DNA from: Isoetes taiwanensis
Taxonomy: Eukaryota > Streptophyta > Lycopodiopsida > Isoetales > Isoetaceae
DNA: 64,000 bases
Assembly: GCA_021234155.1 (NCBI GenBank)
Contig: JAJEKV010000015.1
Span: forward strand, 4,907,194 to 4,971,193
Reading direction: 5' to 3'
The position numbers were made by a program, and so were the translations under genes. Below are positions 12,878 through 24,934 of the stretch, piece by piece. The first letter of the stretch is position 1. Each line of letters opens with the position of its first letter. The notes beneath the pieces were generated by a model that searched no databases, had not been told where the DNA came from, and saw nothing but the letters and a program-made list of their open reading frames with translations.

Positions 12878-14702
12878 ATGGCAGGGATTATGACAGAAAC
12901 ATTGTTAACTTCACTTGCAATTGACAATCCATCTACATTGCTCTCTATTGACACTGGCATGCATGATGATTGTGTAGCATCAAGGCAGTTATCTGAAGTA
13001 GGGGGTCCTCCAGATATCAATTTGCCTTTGGCAGATGAGATCCAATCTGGACAGTGGTTACCACCTAAGGAACTAGAGGGCCTTGATGTTGGCCTTGCTC
13101 CCCAAGGAGAGGATCCTAGTAGTTCACCTCTTTCAAAGGGTAGACGTTGGCTAAGGCGCAGCGACACCATCTGGGGTGCATGGTTCTTCTTCCACCATTA
13201 TTTTAGACCATCTGTCAAGGATAAATGCCAAGGTAAACTCAGTGGAGAGGGTTTGCTAGTAGGAGATCTTGACAAATCCGACCTCAGGCTGGATCTCTTT
13301 TTGGTGCAGCATGATATGGAGAACATGTACATGTGGGCCTTTAAGGAGAAGCCAGAAAATGCACTTGGTAAAATGCAGCTTCGGAGTTATATGAATGGAC
13401 ATTCTAGGTTTGGTGAACCACAATTCCCTTTTAGTGCCGAAAAAGGTTTCATTCGATCACATCGAATGCAGAGGAAGCATTATAAAGGGCTGTCTAACCC
13501 TCAATGTATTCATGGAATTGAGGTGGTGAGATCTCCAAATTTGACATTCGTTAGCGAGGAAGATAGGAAAAGGTGGAAAGAATTAACGGGGCGGGATTTG
13601 AACTTCTGCATTCCTCCAAATGCTGAGGCCTTTATTGAATGGCGCACTACAACTGGTCCAGAACACGAGTTAGAAAGATTGGGCTTGCCGTTGCAAAGCA
13701 AAGGTTTGAATGGGTCTATGAAAAAGTTGCCTTCTAGGTCACCCGCAAAGCTGAATGGAGCATCTTTAAACCTTGCACAACCACCAAACCAGGGAGGAGA
13801 TGCTTCCTTAAATCTTTCAACACGTCCTCCTAGCCAAGGAGGCGACAACAGTTTACATGGGTTTTCATCTGCAAATAAGAAAAAGAGGAAGCCTTTTTCT
13901 GCACTTTGCAATGATAATGACTCTCATGTTCAACTGATAAACTTTTCTGGAGATTCAAGTAACATGGATGACTTTGAGGAAGATCCTTGGTGGCTTTCAA
14001 GCTTCTCTGGAGTGATGCTTCAGGCCTCGGGTCCTGTGTGTGGAGCAAAAAGTATATATGAGGATGACAAAGGCTATCTGATTATGGTTAGTCTTCCACT
14101 GACAGATAAACATAGGTTGAGGGTCTCTTGGCGAAATACTGCAACACATGGTATAGTCAAGGTACACTGTATCAGTACAGGCAGGCAAGCCTTTGTAAAG
14201 AGGGAAGGAAGGACTTTCAAGCTCACGGACCCAAATTCTGAGCATTGTCCACCTGGTGAATTCGTGAGAGAGATTGATCTTGCTACGAGGATACCAGACA
14301 ATGCAGAATTGAAAGCTGTTTACAGAGATGAACTTGCTGGCCTTGAAATTTTTGTGCCTAAGCACCATAGCTTTTCCGAGGAGAGAGAAGTACGGGTGTT
14401 CCTAGCCCCCCAATCAAGTCATGGTGAAGCTCTACCCTGGATGGAATTAGTAATCAATTTGTTAATAGAAGGCTTGCTTTTGAATTGCAGTTAGTTTAGT
14501 GGCTGCATTGCAACTATTGTTTTATTATGATCTCCTTGTGGCTTATTTGTTAGTTTTTGTGCTTTTTATGTACTTTTGTGTTTGGTAGTTTATTGTACAA
14601 AGGGAATCTGATTTTTGATTTCTTGCAGAGCAAGCATGTACACGTCAAAGTCCAGATTATCATGATGATTGGGTACATAGCCAGAGTTTCTGGCCAACTT
14701 GA
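12878..14702 (+). CDS. HSP20-like (alpha-crystallin domain) protein, two exons, 539 aa
   Basis: This is the best host gene in the window. Exon 1 runs 12878-14423; the intron 14424-14628 starts GTGAAG and ends TTTCTTGCAG; exon 2 runs 14629-14702 and ends TGA. The split codon G|AG keeps the frame and replaces a retained-intron tail of about 23 codons. I chose ATG 12878 (GAAATGGCA, strong context) over ATG 12812 (weak context). Conserved plant blocks are DTIWGAWFFFHHYFRP (residues 96-111), HDMENMYMW (~144), SYMNGHSRFGE, SHRMQRKHYKGLSNPQC, RKRWKELTGRDLNF (~231-244), then a Ser/Gly/Pro-rich linker with a LysLysLysArgLys patch. A C-terminal alpha-crystallin-like domain (~385-512) contains DKGYLIMVSLP, HGIVKVHC and DPNSEHCPPGEFVREI. 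From memory it matches the Arabidopsis family annotated as HSP20-like chaperones (At1g20870/At1g54850 type); its biochemical role is not established. The frame is intact, with no sign of decay. Confidence 0.85.
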
Positions 14703-17097
14703 GATCCCTTGTGGAACTGTAAGCAAATAGAGCCATGTATGTTATTTAAGGAAACAATTCAAAGGGTTGCTAGTAAATATTTTGATGTTTCACCTGAACT
14801 ATTGCTGAGTACCATTTATGAATATACTGATATTGGAAAGGTGTTCATCAGCACTGTTCGAGAAGATGTTGACCAAAGACAGCTGCTAAATGCATAACTA
14901 ACGAACATTATTTTATGCAGTATGTTGTCATTTTTACCCACTTATTTTGTAGACGATGCTTATTTTGTTTCTTTTTTCTTGATGACGCAGATTACATTGT
15001 TTCAACTGATTACTTGGATAAAGTGTTAGTACAGATGCAGAATACAGAGTTTCAACTGAGTACTTGGAAAATGTGTTACTAATGCATAACCCTAATAATT
15101 GTGTACGTTATTCATTAAGAGTGATTTTCCACTATGGTTGTGTCTTACATCATGGCCATTTTACTCGGGCCACATAAGCAAATAAAATAAATGGTTTTAT
15201 GCATGTTAAAATAAAACATGTCTCAATTTGGTTTAAGGAACATGTCGCAATTCGGTTTGAGGTTTGGTCAGATTCTTACTTTCAAGGGGAATGATGGAGT
15301 CTTATTTTATAATGACAATTTTTTCCCATAGGAAATAAGACGACATTAAGTTTGCCCAATTTGTTTCTTATTGCGGAAGGGTTTTCTCACAGTGGTTGGG
15401 AATATGATTCTCGTATTGTATTGTATGTCAGATCGTACATTTTGCAGGGTTTGAGCAGCTTAGTTGCACTTAAAGTTCACGTTGCTTTTTTGGGTTTTTG
15501 GATGGCATTCCTGGCAATGATTTCTAAAAGAAGAAAGATAGCTTGCCTTTTGTAGGGACTGGATAGACTCAAACAGCTGCGTTTGCATCTTAGAAACTCG
15601 AGGGCCCCTTTCCATCCGCCAAAACTTTGCTTCGGTGCGGATGCAATTAGCCTGATTGTGCCTGATTGTATGGTCTTTGGCAAAAATGGGTTGTGAAGCC
15701 GCTCTAGACCTCTGCGTTATTGCATATGTGTGGCTTGCAGGCAGGGCATCCAGACGAGACTTCCAGGAAAAGCTAAAAGGCACGGATTCCTGAGGGTGTG
15801 CCTGCGCAGCCATCGGTGTGAAATGTTTGTTGTTGGTTGAAAGGCTTGTTTCATGATTTGGACTGGATAGTGTTAAATCCAAATCTGCCGCATTGTCCTG
15901 GTGTTTGCGGCTCTGGTGAGGCCACTGCGGCCTGGAGGTTCGAATCCTCTGGCCCAACGAGGAGGATTTATTTTGATACGATTCATGTATATTTGGGTTG
16001 TTGTAACAACACAATCATAGAACCCACAATAAAATAATAGAACATTGGACTAAAGAAACTTTATTCATGCACAATTGATATGGCAGCACCATTAACCACC
16101 CAACCGGATCCACTGGGTTACAATAAAACACAAGTGCTATGGCAAATAAAAGCTCGGCATCACGGATTATTGGCCCTCCAGGCTAATCTCACTACTCCAA
16201 GTAGCCACAGATCAGAAAGCAACTGCAAATCTGTAATGTCGTTGTAGCAGTAATTTGTGACCCCTTGTCACGTTTTCGGCCATTACTCCCTCGTACAGAT
16301 GAACTACGAGAGTGTCACCCCAATTCAGAAACTAGACTCCGAGCCGGTTCCAATGAAGTAAAGTCGTCTCAATCGGAGCTTTGGTTGTAGAGATATCTCT
16401 AACTGAAATTTAGGTTCTATTTATAAATCTTTCCATGACTTTAGCCTTTCTTAGCAAATATTTGCCTTTTATATCAAAATAGCTCCTTACATTTAATTAG
16501 ATTACATGACTTATCATATGGGATATTATCTATAGGCTGCTCCCTCAACTAATAATCATCCCAATGATAGTGCCTCGACCCCTTCCATAAATATCAATGG
16601 TTCTTATAACTGTGTTACGTTTCCCTTAATTTTGATGTTATTGCTCAGCCCCTTTATATTATTAGGTGACCTTAGGAATAACATTTACATAATATTTGCC
16701 ATATTCCAATAACCCATTCGCCGTGGACCACTCCCCCGTGCTTGCTCCATATCATATTTCCTTTGTGTCTTTGTTTTCTTGCTTTCTTTCTTTCACAAAG
16801 GTCGAATTGGAGGCAATGTGGATCTGGTGCAGAATTTCAAAGATATGCTTGATGCCGAGCTTTTTATACCATTGGGTTCCACGTTTTTTTGCCCTCAATT
16901 TTTTTCAACGGTGCATATACCACTGTGCACTTTTGCACCATTAAAAGTTGCACAGGGAACTTCGGCGAAAAAAATCCAAGGTCGTTGATCTCGCACAATG
17001 GAGGGGTATATTTTCCAAATTAATGGTCCACAAAATAATATAAAAAACATCCCATAAAAAGGAGAGAAATTGCTCATGTAAAATATATGGTCAATGT
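14703..17097. other. 3' UTR of the HSP20-like gene, then no recognisable gene
   Basis: AATAAA-like signals occur near 15182-15189, so the transcript could end around 15.2 kb. A 62-codon frame at 14709-14897 lies in the presumed 3' UTR. A T-arm/B-box-like GGTTCGAATCC is at 15937-15947 but no complete tRNA folds around it. The 184-codon minus-strand frame 15460-16014 has no known motif and no coding-like features. The remainder is AT-rich without clear content. Confidence 0.4.
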
Positions 17098-18390
17098 GTT
17101 ACTTTGAGAGTGATGGCTGAAGGAGCAAAGGGCATTGGAAGAGCTCTCTTTTGTTGTTTCGTAGACTTTGCCAAAGCGTTCGACAGAGTGTCACGTAAAA
17201 AATTAGGAGACAGAATGACTAGATTGGAAATTCCAAAGGAGTTTCATAAGGGGGTTGCGCGAATCTATGAGAAGGTGTTTGTGCAATTGTCATTTCCAAT
17301 GGAAGGCCCAGAAAAAGTCCCAAGCAATGTGGGTGTAAAACAAGAGTGTCCATTATCGCCTACTCTGTTTGGTCTTTTTATTGATGAGCTTGAAGCATCA
17401 CTTGCAAACGAAGATGTTGGTGTTCATGGCTCGCAAAGAAAGATGTTGGTGTTCAGTTAGGTAAATATGTTTTACAGCTTTTGCTTTATGCTGATGATGT
17501 GGTACTTGTTTCCCAAACACCAGAGGATTTGCAAAAACTTCTTCAAGGACTTGAGAAATTTTGTGTCTATGTTGGTATGAATGTGAATAAAGGGAAAATG
17601 AAGGTGATGGTGGTGGGTCTCGCCAAAAAGTGGATATGGAATTTGATGGAGAGATTTTGGAACAGGTAAAATCATACAAGTATTTGGGCATAGAGTTCAC
17701 AAATAATTATAAATGAAATGCGGGAGTTCGCAAGAGAATATGGGGGGGCTAAGCGCACTATATCATGTGCTCAGTTATTGCAGACATAACCATATCTGGA
17801 GTTGGCATCTCCGTAAATTAATGTTTCGGATGTTGATTCAAGCAGTGGTACTATATGGTTGCACGGTCTGGGGTCCTGGTCTTGCACGCTCAAAGTGAAT
17901 GAAGTAGAAAAGGTTCAAAAGCGCTTCTTGCTTGAAGAATTGGAAGTTAAAACTCAGACCCCATATGAGATGCTGCTTGTAGAAACAGGTATGTATCTGC
18001 GTGAAGTGGAAGCCCTCTGCCAAACACTAGAGTATTTTGGTAGAATTCAAAAATTAGAAGAACACAGATTGCCGAGGCAAGCCTTGCAAGAATCTATGAT
18101 CCAATCCCATGGGGGATGGTATAATAATCTAGAAGACTGGGCAGGTTATTGGGTTATTGGACTGGATGTAGCGATTCAAGATTTAGGGACTGGCAAATCT
18201 CATTGTGGCCAGTTGGAGATCTTGGGACGAAAAGAAACTTTTACAGGGAAGAAGTAAATGCAATGATAGTCTACGGTGAGCAGGATTATTTAAATAGTAA
18301 GCTTCGTAGAGGAAAGTAGAAACTTCTCTCTTACATGCGCCTAAGTTCACATAGACTGGCAATTGAGGTGGGATGAGAGTAGGATGTGCC
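17098..18390 (+). mobile_element. LINE-1: non-LTR reverse transcriptase, left part (5'-truncated)
   Basis: A LINE reverse transcriptase in broken frames. It begins inside RT at the block before FVDFAKAFDRV (17104-17460). Then come GVKQECPLSPTLFGLFIDEL, the catalytic YADD (near 17486) in a second frame, KYLGIEF (near 17680) and a C-terminal region (17713-18257) with VQKRFLLEELEV. RT copies element RNA at the target site. Frameshifts near 17455 and 17665 and missing endonuclease show that it is dead. The ORF is cut at 18390, where LINE-2 is inserted, and its zinc-binding tail resumes at 37403. The family resembles the LINE at 46600-48582 (same FVDFAKAFD, YADDV, YKYLGIE and VQK blocks). Confidence 0.85.
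18375..18390. repeat. Left target-site duplication of LINE-2 (16 bp)
   Basis: GAGAGTAGGATGTGCC here and GAGAGCAGGATGTGCC at 37387-37402 differ at one base. The right copy follows directly after the LINE-2 A tail. This is the length and arrangement expected from target-primed insertion. Confidence 0.85.
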
Positions 18391-18839
18391 GATCGAGGAA
18401 GAATGGTGACTAGGTGCTCGACCTGGCGCCTCGGGAATAGGGCCGGGGTGCTCGATGGATGAGGGAGAGGCCACCTCTGCTATTCTCCAGAGCTTGATCC
18501 CTGGCACTAATCTGTCACCTCAAGCCAATTTAATCATTAGAGTGTGGGTAGCACAGGCTAGGAGCAGTAGAAGCATGGTAGGATTCTTCAAATTTCGATC
18601 TTGTAGAGAAACAAACATCTTGTGTGTGATTTCCTTCTCAGAGGAGGGAAAATGTCTCATTCGAGGGCTCAATTCCACAGGCTTTCTTGAAACGGTAGTG
18701 AGAAACCACAGTTTCTTGGAGCACCTGCTGGTACTAGAATCTAAGCCTCAAGTTCTCAAGTTGTGTTGCAGTATTCTCAGTCTTCAATCTCGTCAAGAAC
18801 TCTGTATAGGCCCCAGAATTGAGATTCTTGTTCTCCAAA

Positions 18840-20833
18840 ATGAGGCCTAAAAAGACTGCATTCAAAGGGGAGTCCTCTCGCCAAAACAGATGGGAGGATA
18901 TGGATGATCACAAAACCTTGGACCAAGACAACAAAGATTGGAAGATTATTCTCACAATGGAGAAAGAAGGTGACCCTGCATGGATAAAAATGAAAGAACT
19001 CACGGTCTCTTTTGATATTATCAGGGATCAGCAAAAAGCTGCCCTTGAATGCATTGGAATTAAGAAAGAAGGTCTTATTGCTGCTTGTCAAGAAGAAATC
19101 ATAAGACTAGAGAACCAATATGCTGAAGGTAAAGCCAGTGATCGAGATCTTGTCTGAAACATGATCAAAAAACTTCAAGAACTTGATCTTCTCCTCTATC
19201 AAATGATCAGAATCAAATCAGGACACTCTAAGGAAGATTGCTGCAGCCTGAAAAACCAAGCTTTCAAGAAGAGTATGTCCGAGTTGCTGCAATCAACTAA
19301 ATATTTAGCATAAGATCTTGAACTATTGGGCTGGAACTCTAAAGCCTCTTTTCGCCTGGTTCGTATTTGGGAAGGAGCAACTGATCATGAAATCATAAGG
19401 TTCAAGGAAAAATTTAAAGAAGACCTCTCTCTCTTAGCTACTGCTGAACTTAAGAACATTGAAGTGGAGCATGGTACCGTTATGCATAAGCTGACTCCTA
19501 CAAAAGATTGCACCATTTGTGATTCCAATGGATATTTTAACCCTCGTGAAGCTGCTCAATGTGGATGTCCAAACTGCTCAAAGATTGTCAATCTCAATTT
19601 GGACAAGCAGTCAACAAAGATCTTAGACACCAAACTCAAGTCAAAAATCCCTACCTTGGGCAAATATGACAAGATAAATGGTACGCTTCCCTCTTTTAAA
19701 AATGTTCTTCTTAATTCTACTAATGGGGAGTGCCCTCTTAATAATATGGATGGTAAGGATTTTGTAAAAGGCTCTGTTGTGGATCTTTATGCAATCCAGG
19801 ATAAAGAAGCTTATGTGAAATATTCATCTCATGGAATTTTGATCCATTTTCCTAAGAACTGTCCTCAAATATATGAAGTCAAAAACTGGATCAATAAAAA
19901 TATTAACATTCCAATTCTTTCTATCTTAAAGATGGATTCCAGAACCTTTCAGATTATTTGCAGGGATAGCAATCATATGAAGTATATTCTCACCAGAAAG
20001 ATCTCTTCCATTGCTAATTGTCCTGTTTATATCATGAAATGGAATCCTCTCTATATATCCCAGGTAACTTCTCAACCATTGCCACCACTACTTGGGTTTC
20101 CTGCCCGAATTTACCTCCTTTGTTTTGGACCAATAATCATCTTAAGGCAATTGGTGAGTGCTTGTGAGAAGTTATCCATATTTCTATTCCCCAAACTGAT
20201 TTTCCTTCCATATGCATCATGAAGGAAATAAATTCCAACTGGGAGAAATATATTGGTTCAAGAATTGATGAGGATTCCTTCCTGGATATTAAAATCAGCT
20301 ATTCTAAAATCCCTATTCTTGAGCCTAAAAATGATAATCAAACTACTAAGGGAAAAGCTCCTATGTATCAAACTCAAGGGAGGAAAGAATGGATTTCCAA
20401 AAAGGATCTGAAAAAGGAGGAGACTTTTGAGAAAGGTGAATGCAGCAAAGAAAATGATAAAATGGTGAAAATAATAGTACCAGCCCAATTATGCATTCCC
20501 TGGAATGATCAGGTGAGTAGCAAGAAGATTAATAGTAATGTCATCATTGAAGAAATCATTGAAGACAAAGACATCTCGGGTTCAAGCAATCAGAGTCAAG
20601 ATCAAAAATTCCATGAAGATAATTCTTATGACAGTGATCAGTCTGGCTTATCTGAGCAGGCTTATTTGGAATATATCATTGATAAGGATTTGGAAAGGAA
20701 GGAGAAGCTAAATCCTTGGCAGATTGTGTCCTATCACAAAAAAAAAAAATATAGCAGAAAGCATACCCCTGAGCCATCTAGAAGAAGCTCAAGGATTTCT
20801 AAAAAAACCAACTTTTATGGATATCAACCTTAG
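18840..20833 (+). pseudogene. LINE-2 ORF1 (DUF4283-like nucleic-acid binding protein)
   Basis: ORF1 proteins bind element RNA. From ATG 18840 (MRPKKTAFKG) the frame runs to a TGA at 19155-19157, continues in pieces, then opens at 19326-20222. That part contains CTICDSNGYF and CGCPNCSK (Cys pairs) and a DUF4283-like segment ending CPVYIMKWNP. After a frameshift near 20085 the expected follow-on WVSCPNLPPLFW is still readable, as in DUF4283 proteins. The last part (20219-20833) is Lys/Glu/Ser-rich with a basic tail (RRSSRISKK). The frame is too broken to make a full protein. Confidence 0.75.
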
Positions 20834-21935
20834 ATGTGTGTCTTGGAATCTCCAAGGCATTACTTCTAATGTGAAAAGGGATAGATTAAAGGTTTGTCTT
20901 TCTTCTATAAAAGCTGACATGTTTTTCTTTCAGGAACACAAGCTTCATGATGATGACTTTGAAAAACTTATTTCTTATTCTTTGCCTTCTAATTTTAAAT
21001 TATGGGCTATTTGAGCTAATAATTCTTCTGCAGAGATATCTGTAGCTTGGAGAGATAGCCTAAATATTTCTAACATTTAGATGATGAATGCTAGTTGTGG
21101 CAGATGGCAGATTCTTCATGGAGATATTAATTTTAAGAAATATGCCTTTGTTAACATTTCTGCCCAGCACCATCCTGGAGAAAGGAGTTCTTTGTGGAAC
21201 TGTATTAGGAACAGTCTAGACAGAATTCCTTATGAGAATTGCATTATGGCTGGTGACTTTAATATGGTCACTCATGATTTCATGAGGAGTACCAACTTCA
21301 GACCTCTCACCAATCAAGAGGCCAATTCCTGGAGTCACCTTTTGTTCAGTCATGACCTCAAGCTTGCTAGAACTCAGCCTAATTCTTATAGCTGGTCCAA
21401 TCATAGAATTGATGATCCTATTCTTTGTCTTCATAATAGATTCTATGTTAGTGAGAACTTTTGGCATAGTTGTGATATAGTTTCCAATCTTAATGGCTTC
21501 ACCATTTCTGATCATTTCCCCCAGCTCCTTCAAATTAATTGTAATCCTCAAGGCATTAAGAGAAACTCCTTCTTTAAGATGAATGTTTCCCTGCTCCAGC
21601 ATGACAGCTTTCTTAATGACTTTGAGCATATCTATAGCAGAATTCCTAAACCTAATAATCAGCTGGGCTGGATGAATTGGTGGGTTCAGACCTCCAAGAA
21701 TATTAAGAATTGGCTAAAGATTTGGGGTAAGCAGATCCACTCTCAAAGTAAACAATATTTGGATGACTTAAGAGTTGAGCTTCAATCCTCCCCCTCTGAT
21801 CAGCAAGAGGAGATCAAAATTAAAGTTGAGAAGGAGGAAATCAAGATAGCTAAGGGATGGCAGCTTAAGGCAAAAATAAGGGAGCTTAAAGAGGATGAAA
21901 GGTCCAACTCTAAATATTTTTTTTATCAAGGCTAA
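20818..21935 (+). pseudogene. LINE-2 ORF2 N-terminus: AP-type endonuclease
   Basis: The endonuclease nicks target DNA for retrotransposition. Readable motifs in order are LRCVSWNLQGI (20829-20861), the glutamate motif FFQEHKL (20926-20946), AGDFNM (21250-21267; asparagine and aspartate of the active site), YSWSN, and the terminal SDHFP (21509-21523; the catalytic Asp-His pair). The reading frame is interrupted around 21013-21080. It ends in a Lys/Glu-rich linker (21800-21930) before RT. It overlaps the end of ORF1 by a few bases in another frame. Confidence 0.85.
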
Positions 21936-22501
21936 AAGTAAAACCAGAAGAAATCATATATATAGTATACAAGCTGATGGTATGAATCTTTCTGAGGTAC
22001 ATAGATCTTAAGGAAGCTGCCTCCAATCATTTTATTAGGATTATGGGTGCTAACCATGACTCTAACCATGGAAGCCTTAAGTAGTGCTCTCAATAATTCT
22101 AAAAATGATGGCAGAATTAAAGGCTTGAAGTTACCAGACAAACAGGTATTTCTTAATGCTCATTTTGCAGATGACACCTTTCTTTTTATCAAGATAGAGG
22201 AGGCTTCAATCAACAACACTCATGAGCTGCTTCAAGGTTTTGGCAATACGTCTGGATGTAAGATTAACCCTACCAAGTCAAAATTGATAGTATACAATCA
22301 TGTAACAGGGCAGAATTCTGCTCAAAATCTCGGCTGTGAGTATATCTCCCCTAATACTAAATCTAAAATTTTAGGCATTCCTTTTGCTTTGAGAAGTAAT
22401 GCTAGTGAGTTGTGGGGGCATTATTGAAAAATTCAATAGGAAAGCTGATCGATCAATAGCAAATTTCTTTCCAAGAATGGCAGAGCTATCCTGGCTAATT
22501 C
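21936..22501 (+). pseudogene. LINE-2 RT remnant with internal deletion
   Basis: After the endonuclease linker (SKYFF, then NHIYSI near 21950) the sequence passes within about 110 bases to a late RT part: LTMEALSSAL (near 22054), then the catalytic FADDTFLF (22165-22188), CKINPTKSK and KILGIPF. The finger and early palm blocks, some 250-300 codons in L1 elements, are absent. The junction carries CTAACCATG twice (near 22042 and 22054). The coding continues to 22501, where the chromovirus is inserted, with the next codons at 35704. Confidence 0.8.
22497..22501. repeat. Target-site duplication AATTC, left copy
   Basis: AATTC directly precedes the left LTR. The same five bases directly follow the right LTR at 35699-35703. 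Removing the element plus one copy restores an open LINE RT frame across the site. Confidence 0.9.
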
Positions 22502-24073
22502 TCGTGGCGTCCCCTACTGGTATACTCTGCACTCACCGTATACAAACAGAGTTCTTCCCCACACCAGCTCCATGCTGATCTGAGGGCCCTCCACATATCA
22601 TCTTTGCACCCGTAATCGAGTCCCAAAGGGAAGAGTGAAGGTGTCATTCTACCCCGTCTCCCTCGGGGCCTACCTAGTCATGCTACTTGAGCGTAAACAT
22701 ACATGTCAGTAGCACATACATCACATCCTGTGACCATCTCGAAGGATGGTCCTCCTCATATCTGCATAGACAAAGATCAGCACATCACATAGGGGATCCT
22801 ACCCAAGGTTCAGACTCAAAGGATGACTGACGGCTTGGGTCTCCAGAGTTCGTTGCAGACAGAATTCATGGCAATGGAGTTGGCTGGCATAAGAACATGG
22901 CATAGGGTTGTCCACTCCATCCGCCCCTCCCATTGCACACTTTGCGGAGTAGGCTGAAAAGTGTCGGGACTTCGACCAGTAGCCCGCCCGGATGCATAGC
23001 CGAAGGGCTATTCCCCGGTCTCATCCTCCCGGTTCGATGGGGGCAGGTAGGGATCACTCCCTCCGTGAGATCTACATGCTAACTCAAGGTGACTAGAGGG
23101 CCACCGCCCGTATTCGGTGAACCCAACTGGAAAGTGTACACCACTTCACGGGTGTCGAGCCCATGCCTTACCCGCACTCAGTGGTAAGCCATTAGACCTA
23201 GTCACAATGATCCCGGTAGGCTTTACACACCCGGGGGATCGTTCAAGAGTCGACATGAACCTCCCTCTTAGCCCCCTCGGCCCCTTCACCCACAACCGGG
23301 TGTGGCTCTTGTACACAGGCGAATCTACAAGCAGGCTAGAGAGGCTACTCTAGGAGCATCAACTACAAGCTTTAGGGCCTCTACCCCCCTTCCCAATACA
23401 AGGAGTTCACAGAGATACATCATCCAAATACATCACAGAAGAACTAAAGAACTAGATCTAATCATAGAGTTAGGTTCTTTAGTTAGTGTCCCAGATCTAA
23501 GATCTAGATAGCTACTATGGGCAATTTAATAGTCTAAACCCTCTTGATTCTATGATTAGAAGACGGTTTAAGCTATTAAATTGACCAAATACCTGATCCT
23601 TGAGTGGCTCCTCGACTGAGTTCAACCATCCTGGCCGAAATGATCAATTCAAGGGAACCGATGGCGCAATTAATTGGGCGTCGGGGGAGGCGGTTTTGGC
23701 TCTGGGGCAGCCAAAAACTGAAAGCTCTAAAACCCTAAGGACGAAAAACTAGCAAGCTAGGGTTTTCCTACCCTAAATAGACATGGGGTTTAGGCTAGGG
23801 TTTCCAATTGCTCAATTTGGCATGTGGGATAATTGGAAAGGCCCCACTTGCCTTTAATGGCTAGGTGGCAAAATATGCCAACATGGAAAGGTGTGCCCTC
23901 ATTAATGTGCACATGTGCACATTAATAATATATGAACACTCCCAGCAAGTTGCCCCTAGGCTACTTACCTGGCTATCCGTTGGCGTACACGCCGGTCGGA
24001 GTGGTGTATGCGTGTGGCGAGGCGGCAAAGATATCGCCCCGGGACCGTGATAATCGTGGCTTTGAACGTCACA
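22502..24073 (-). repeat. Chromovirus 3' LTR (left copy), 1572 bp
   Basis: In element direction it starts TGTGACGTTC and ends CGCCACGA (the other copy ends CGCCACA). It matches 34121-35698 along its whole length, with differences mainly in short clusters. It contains a perfect 26-bp palindrome (23901-23926) and a 19-bp inverted repeat (23522-23540 with 23565-23583, 17 of 19 pairs). Confidence 0.93.
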
Positions 24074-24086
24074 TTCTCCCCACCTT
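24074..24086 (-). other. Polypurine tract of the chromovirus
   Basis: On the minus strand AAGGTGGGGAGAA lies directly against the LTR start TGTGACG. This position and purine content are those of the plus-strand primer site of LTR retrotransposons. Confidence 0.8.
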
Positions 24087-24934
24087 GAAATGATCTTTGT
24101 CCCGCAAAGATCGTGGGTCTCCCCACCTTGGGATCTTCCTAACCTGCAACCTGCAATCAACGTGATGCCTACAATATAATCTTTATACATTTATCACGAT
24201 TACTCTAAGGTAATTACTTTTTGAACATTATTACGTCATTATATTATGGAATACTTTATCAATTCATAACACCATTAACAAGTTATTCACTATCTTAAGT
24301 TAAACAAAATTTCAACATTTCATATCTATAATTATTGTCCGAGGTACTCTTCATTCCTTGCAACACATTCCAACAAAACTTGTGTTGCAAGTCTTCGTAG
24401 CTCGACCTCCTTGCCCCTCCGGGAGCTCTCTTGGCCTCTGGTCGACACTACGTTAGTACCGTTTTAATTATTTAATAAATTTTGGTTATATGGTGACCAA
24501 CCCACCTATCTACATGAATGCATGGCTAATCTCCCGGCGGAGGAAGAGGATGAATCTTCCATAGTGGCCGTGGAGACAAGCCTATATGCCTATATGCCGC
24601 TCATGCCTACACCTCTAGTTGCCCAACGGGAGGATATCCTTCTCGCGTAGGGTGAAGGATGGATTCCTCCTATCAAAGCATATATGGGGCTAAAGGTGCT
24701 TTCCCTATCAATGCATTCCTTAATGACCTCTTTTCTCTCGAGGTCGTCTCCTTCCGTGGGACAGAAGTAGACTTTCTAATCTACCTTCCACTCAGCCCAA
24801 AACTTGGCAGCGGTCATGCCTACATTGACATTACACCACGCCCTAGAGATCACCGTAGTGGTCTCATCATCGGTAACAACGCATGCGACCCATACCAAGC
24901 ATAGGTTGCATGCGTAGATTAATCTATACAAGAA
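24087..24934 (-). other. Chromovirus 3' untranslated region
   Basis: About 850 bp between chromodomain and PPT. A CTCCCCACCTTG motif recurs at 24076 and 24120. No frame in the element direction is recognisable, and the short plus-strand frames carry no motif. Confidence 0.5.

Larger units (their letters stand above)
18391..22501 (+). mobile_element. LINE-2 (L1-like), left part
   Basis: 5' UTR (18391-18839), ORF1, endonuclease and the middle of the RT of a plant L1-like element. Its right part resumes at 35704 after removal of the chromovirus. The total length without the insert is about 5.8 kb, short for plant L1 because part of RT is missing at ~22050. It begins exactly at a 16-bp target-site duplication, so its 5' end appears complete. 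Stops and frameshifts mark it as inactive. Confidence 0.88.

Noticed and set aside
15890-15960. Functional tRNA gene
   Set aside because: Only the T-arm is convincing; no matching acceptor stem, D-arm or anticodon loop with U33.
15460-16014. 184-codon minus-strand ORF
   Set aside because: No known motif, no supporting neighbours, and it overlaps probable 3' UTR; length alone is weak evidence.
18840-22480. Plant pararetrovirus (caulimovirid) insertion
   Set aside because: An AP-type endonuclease (AGDFNM, SDHFP), DUF4283-like ORF1, zf-RVT tail, A tail and a 16-bp duplication are LINE features; no coat or movement motif is present.
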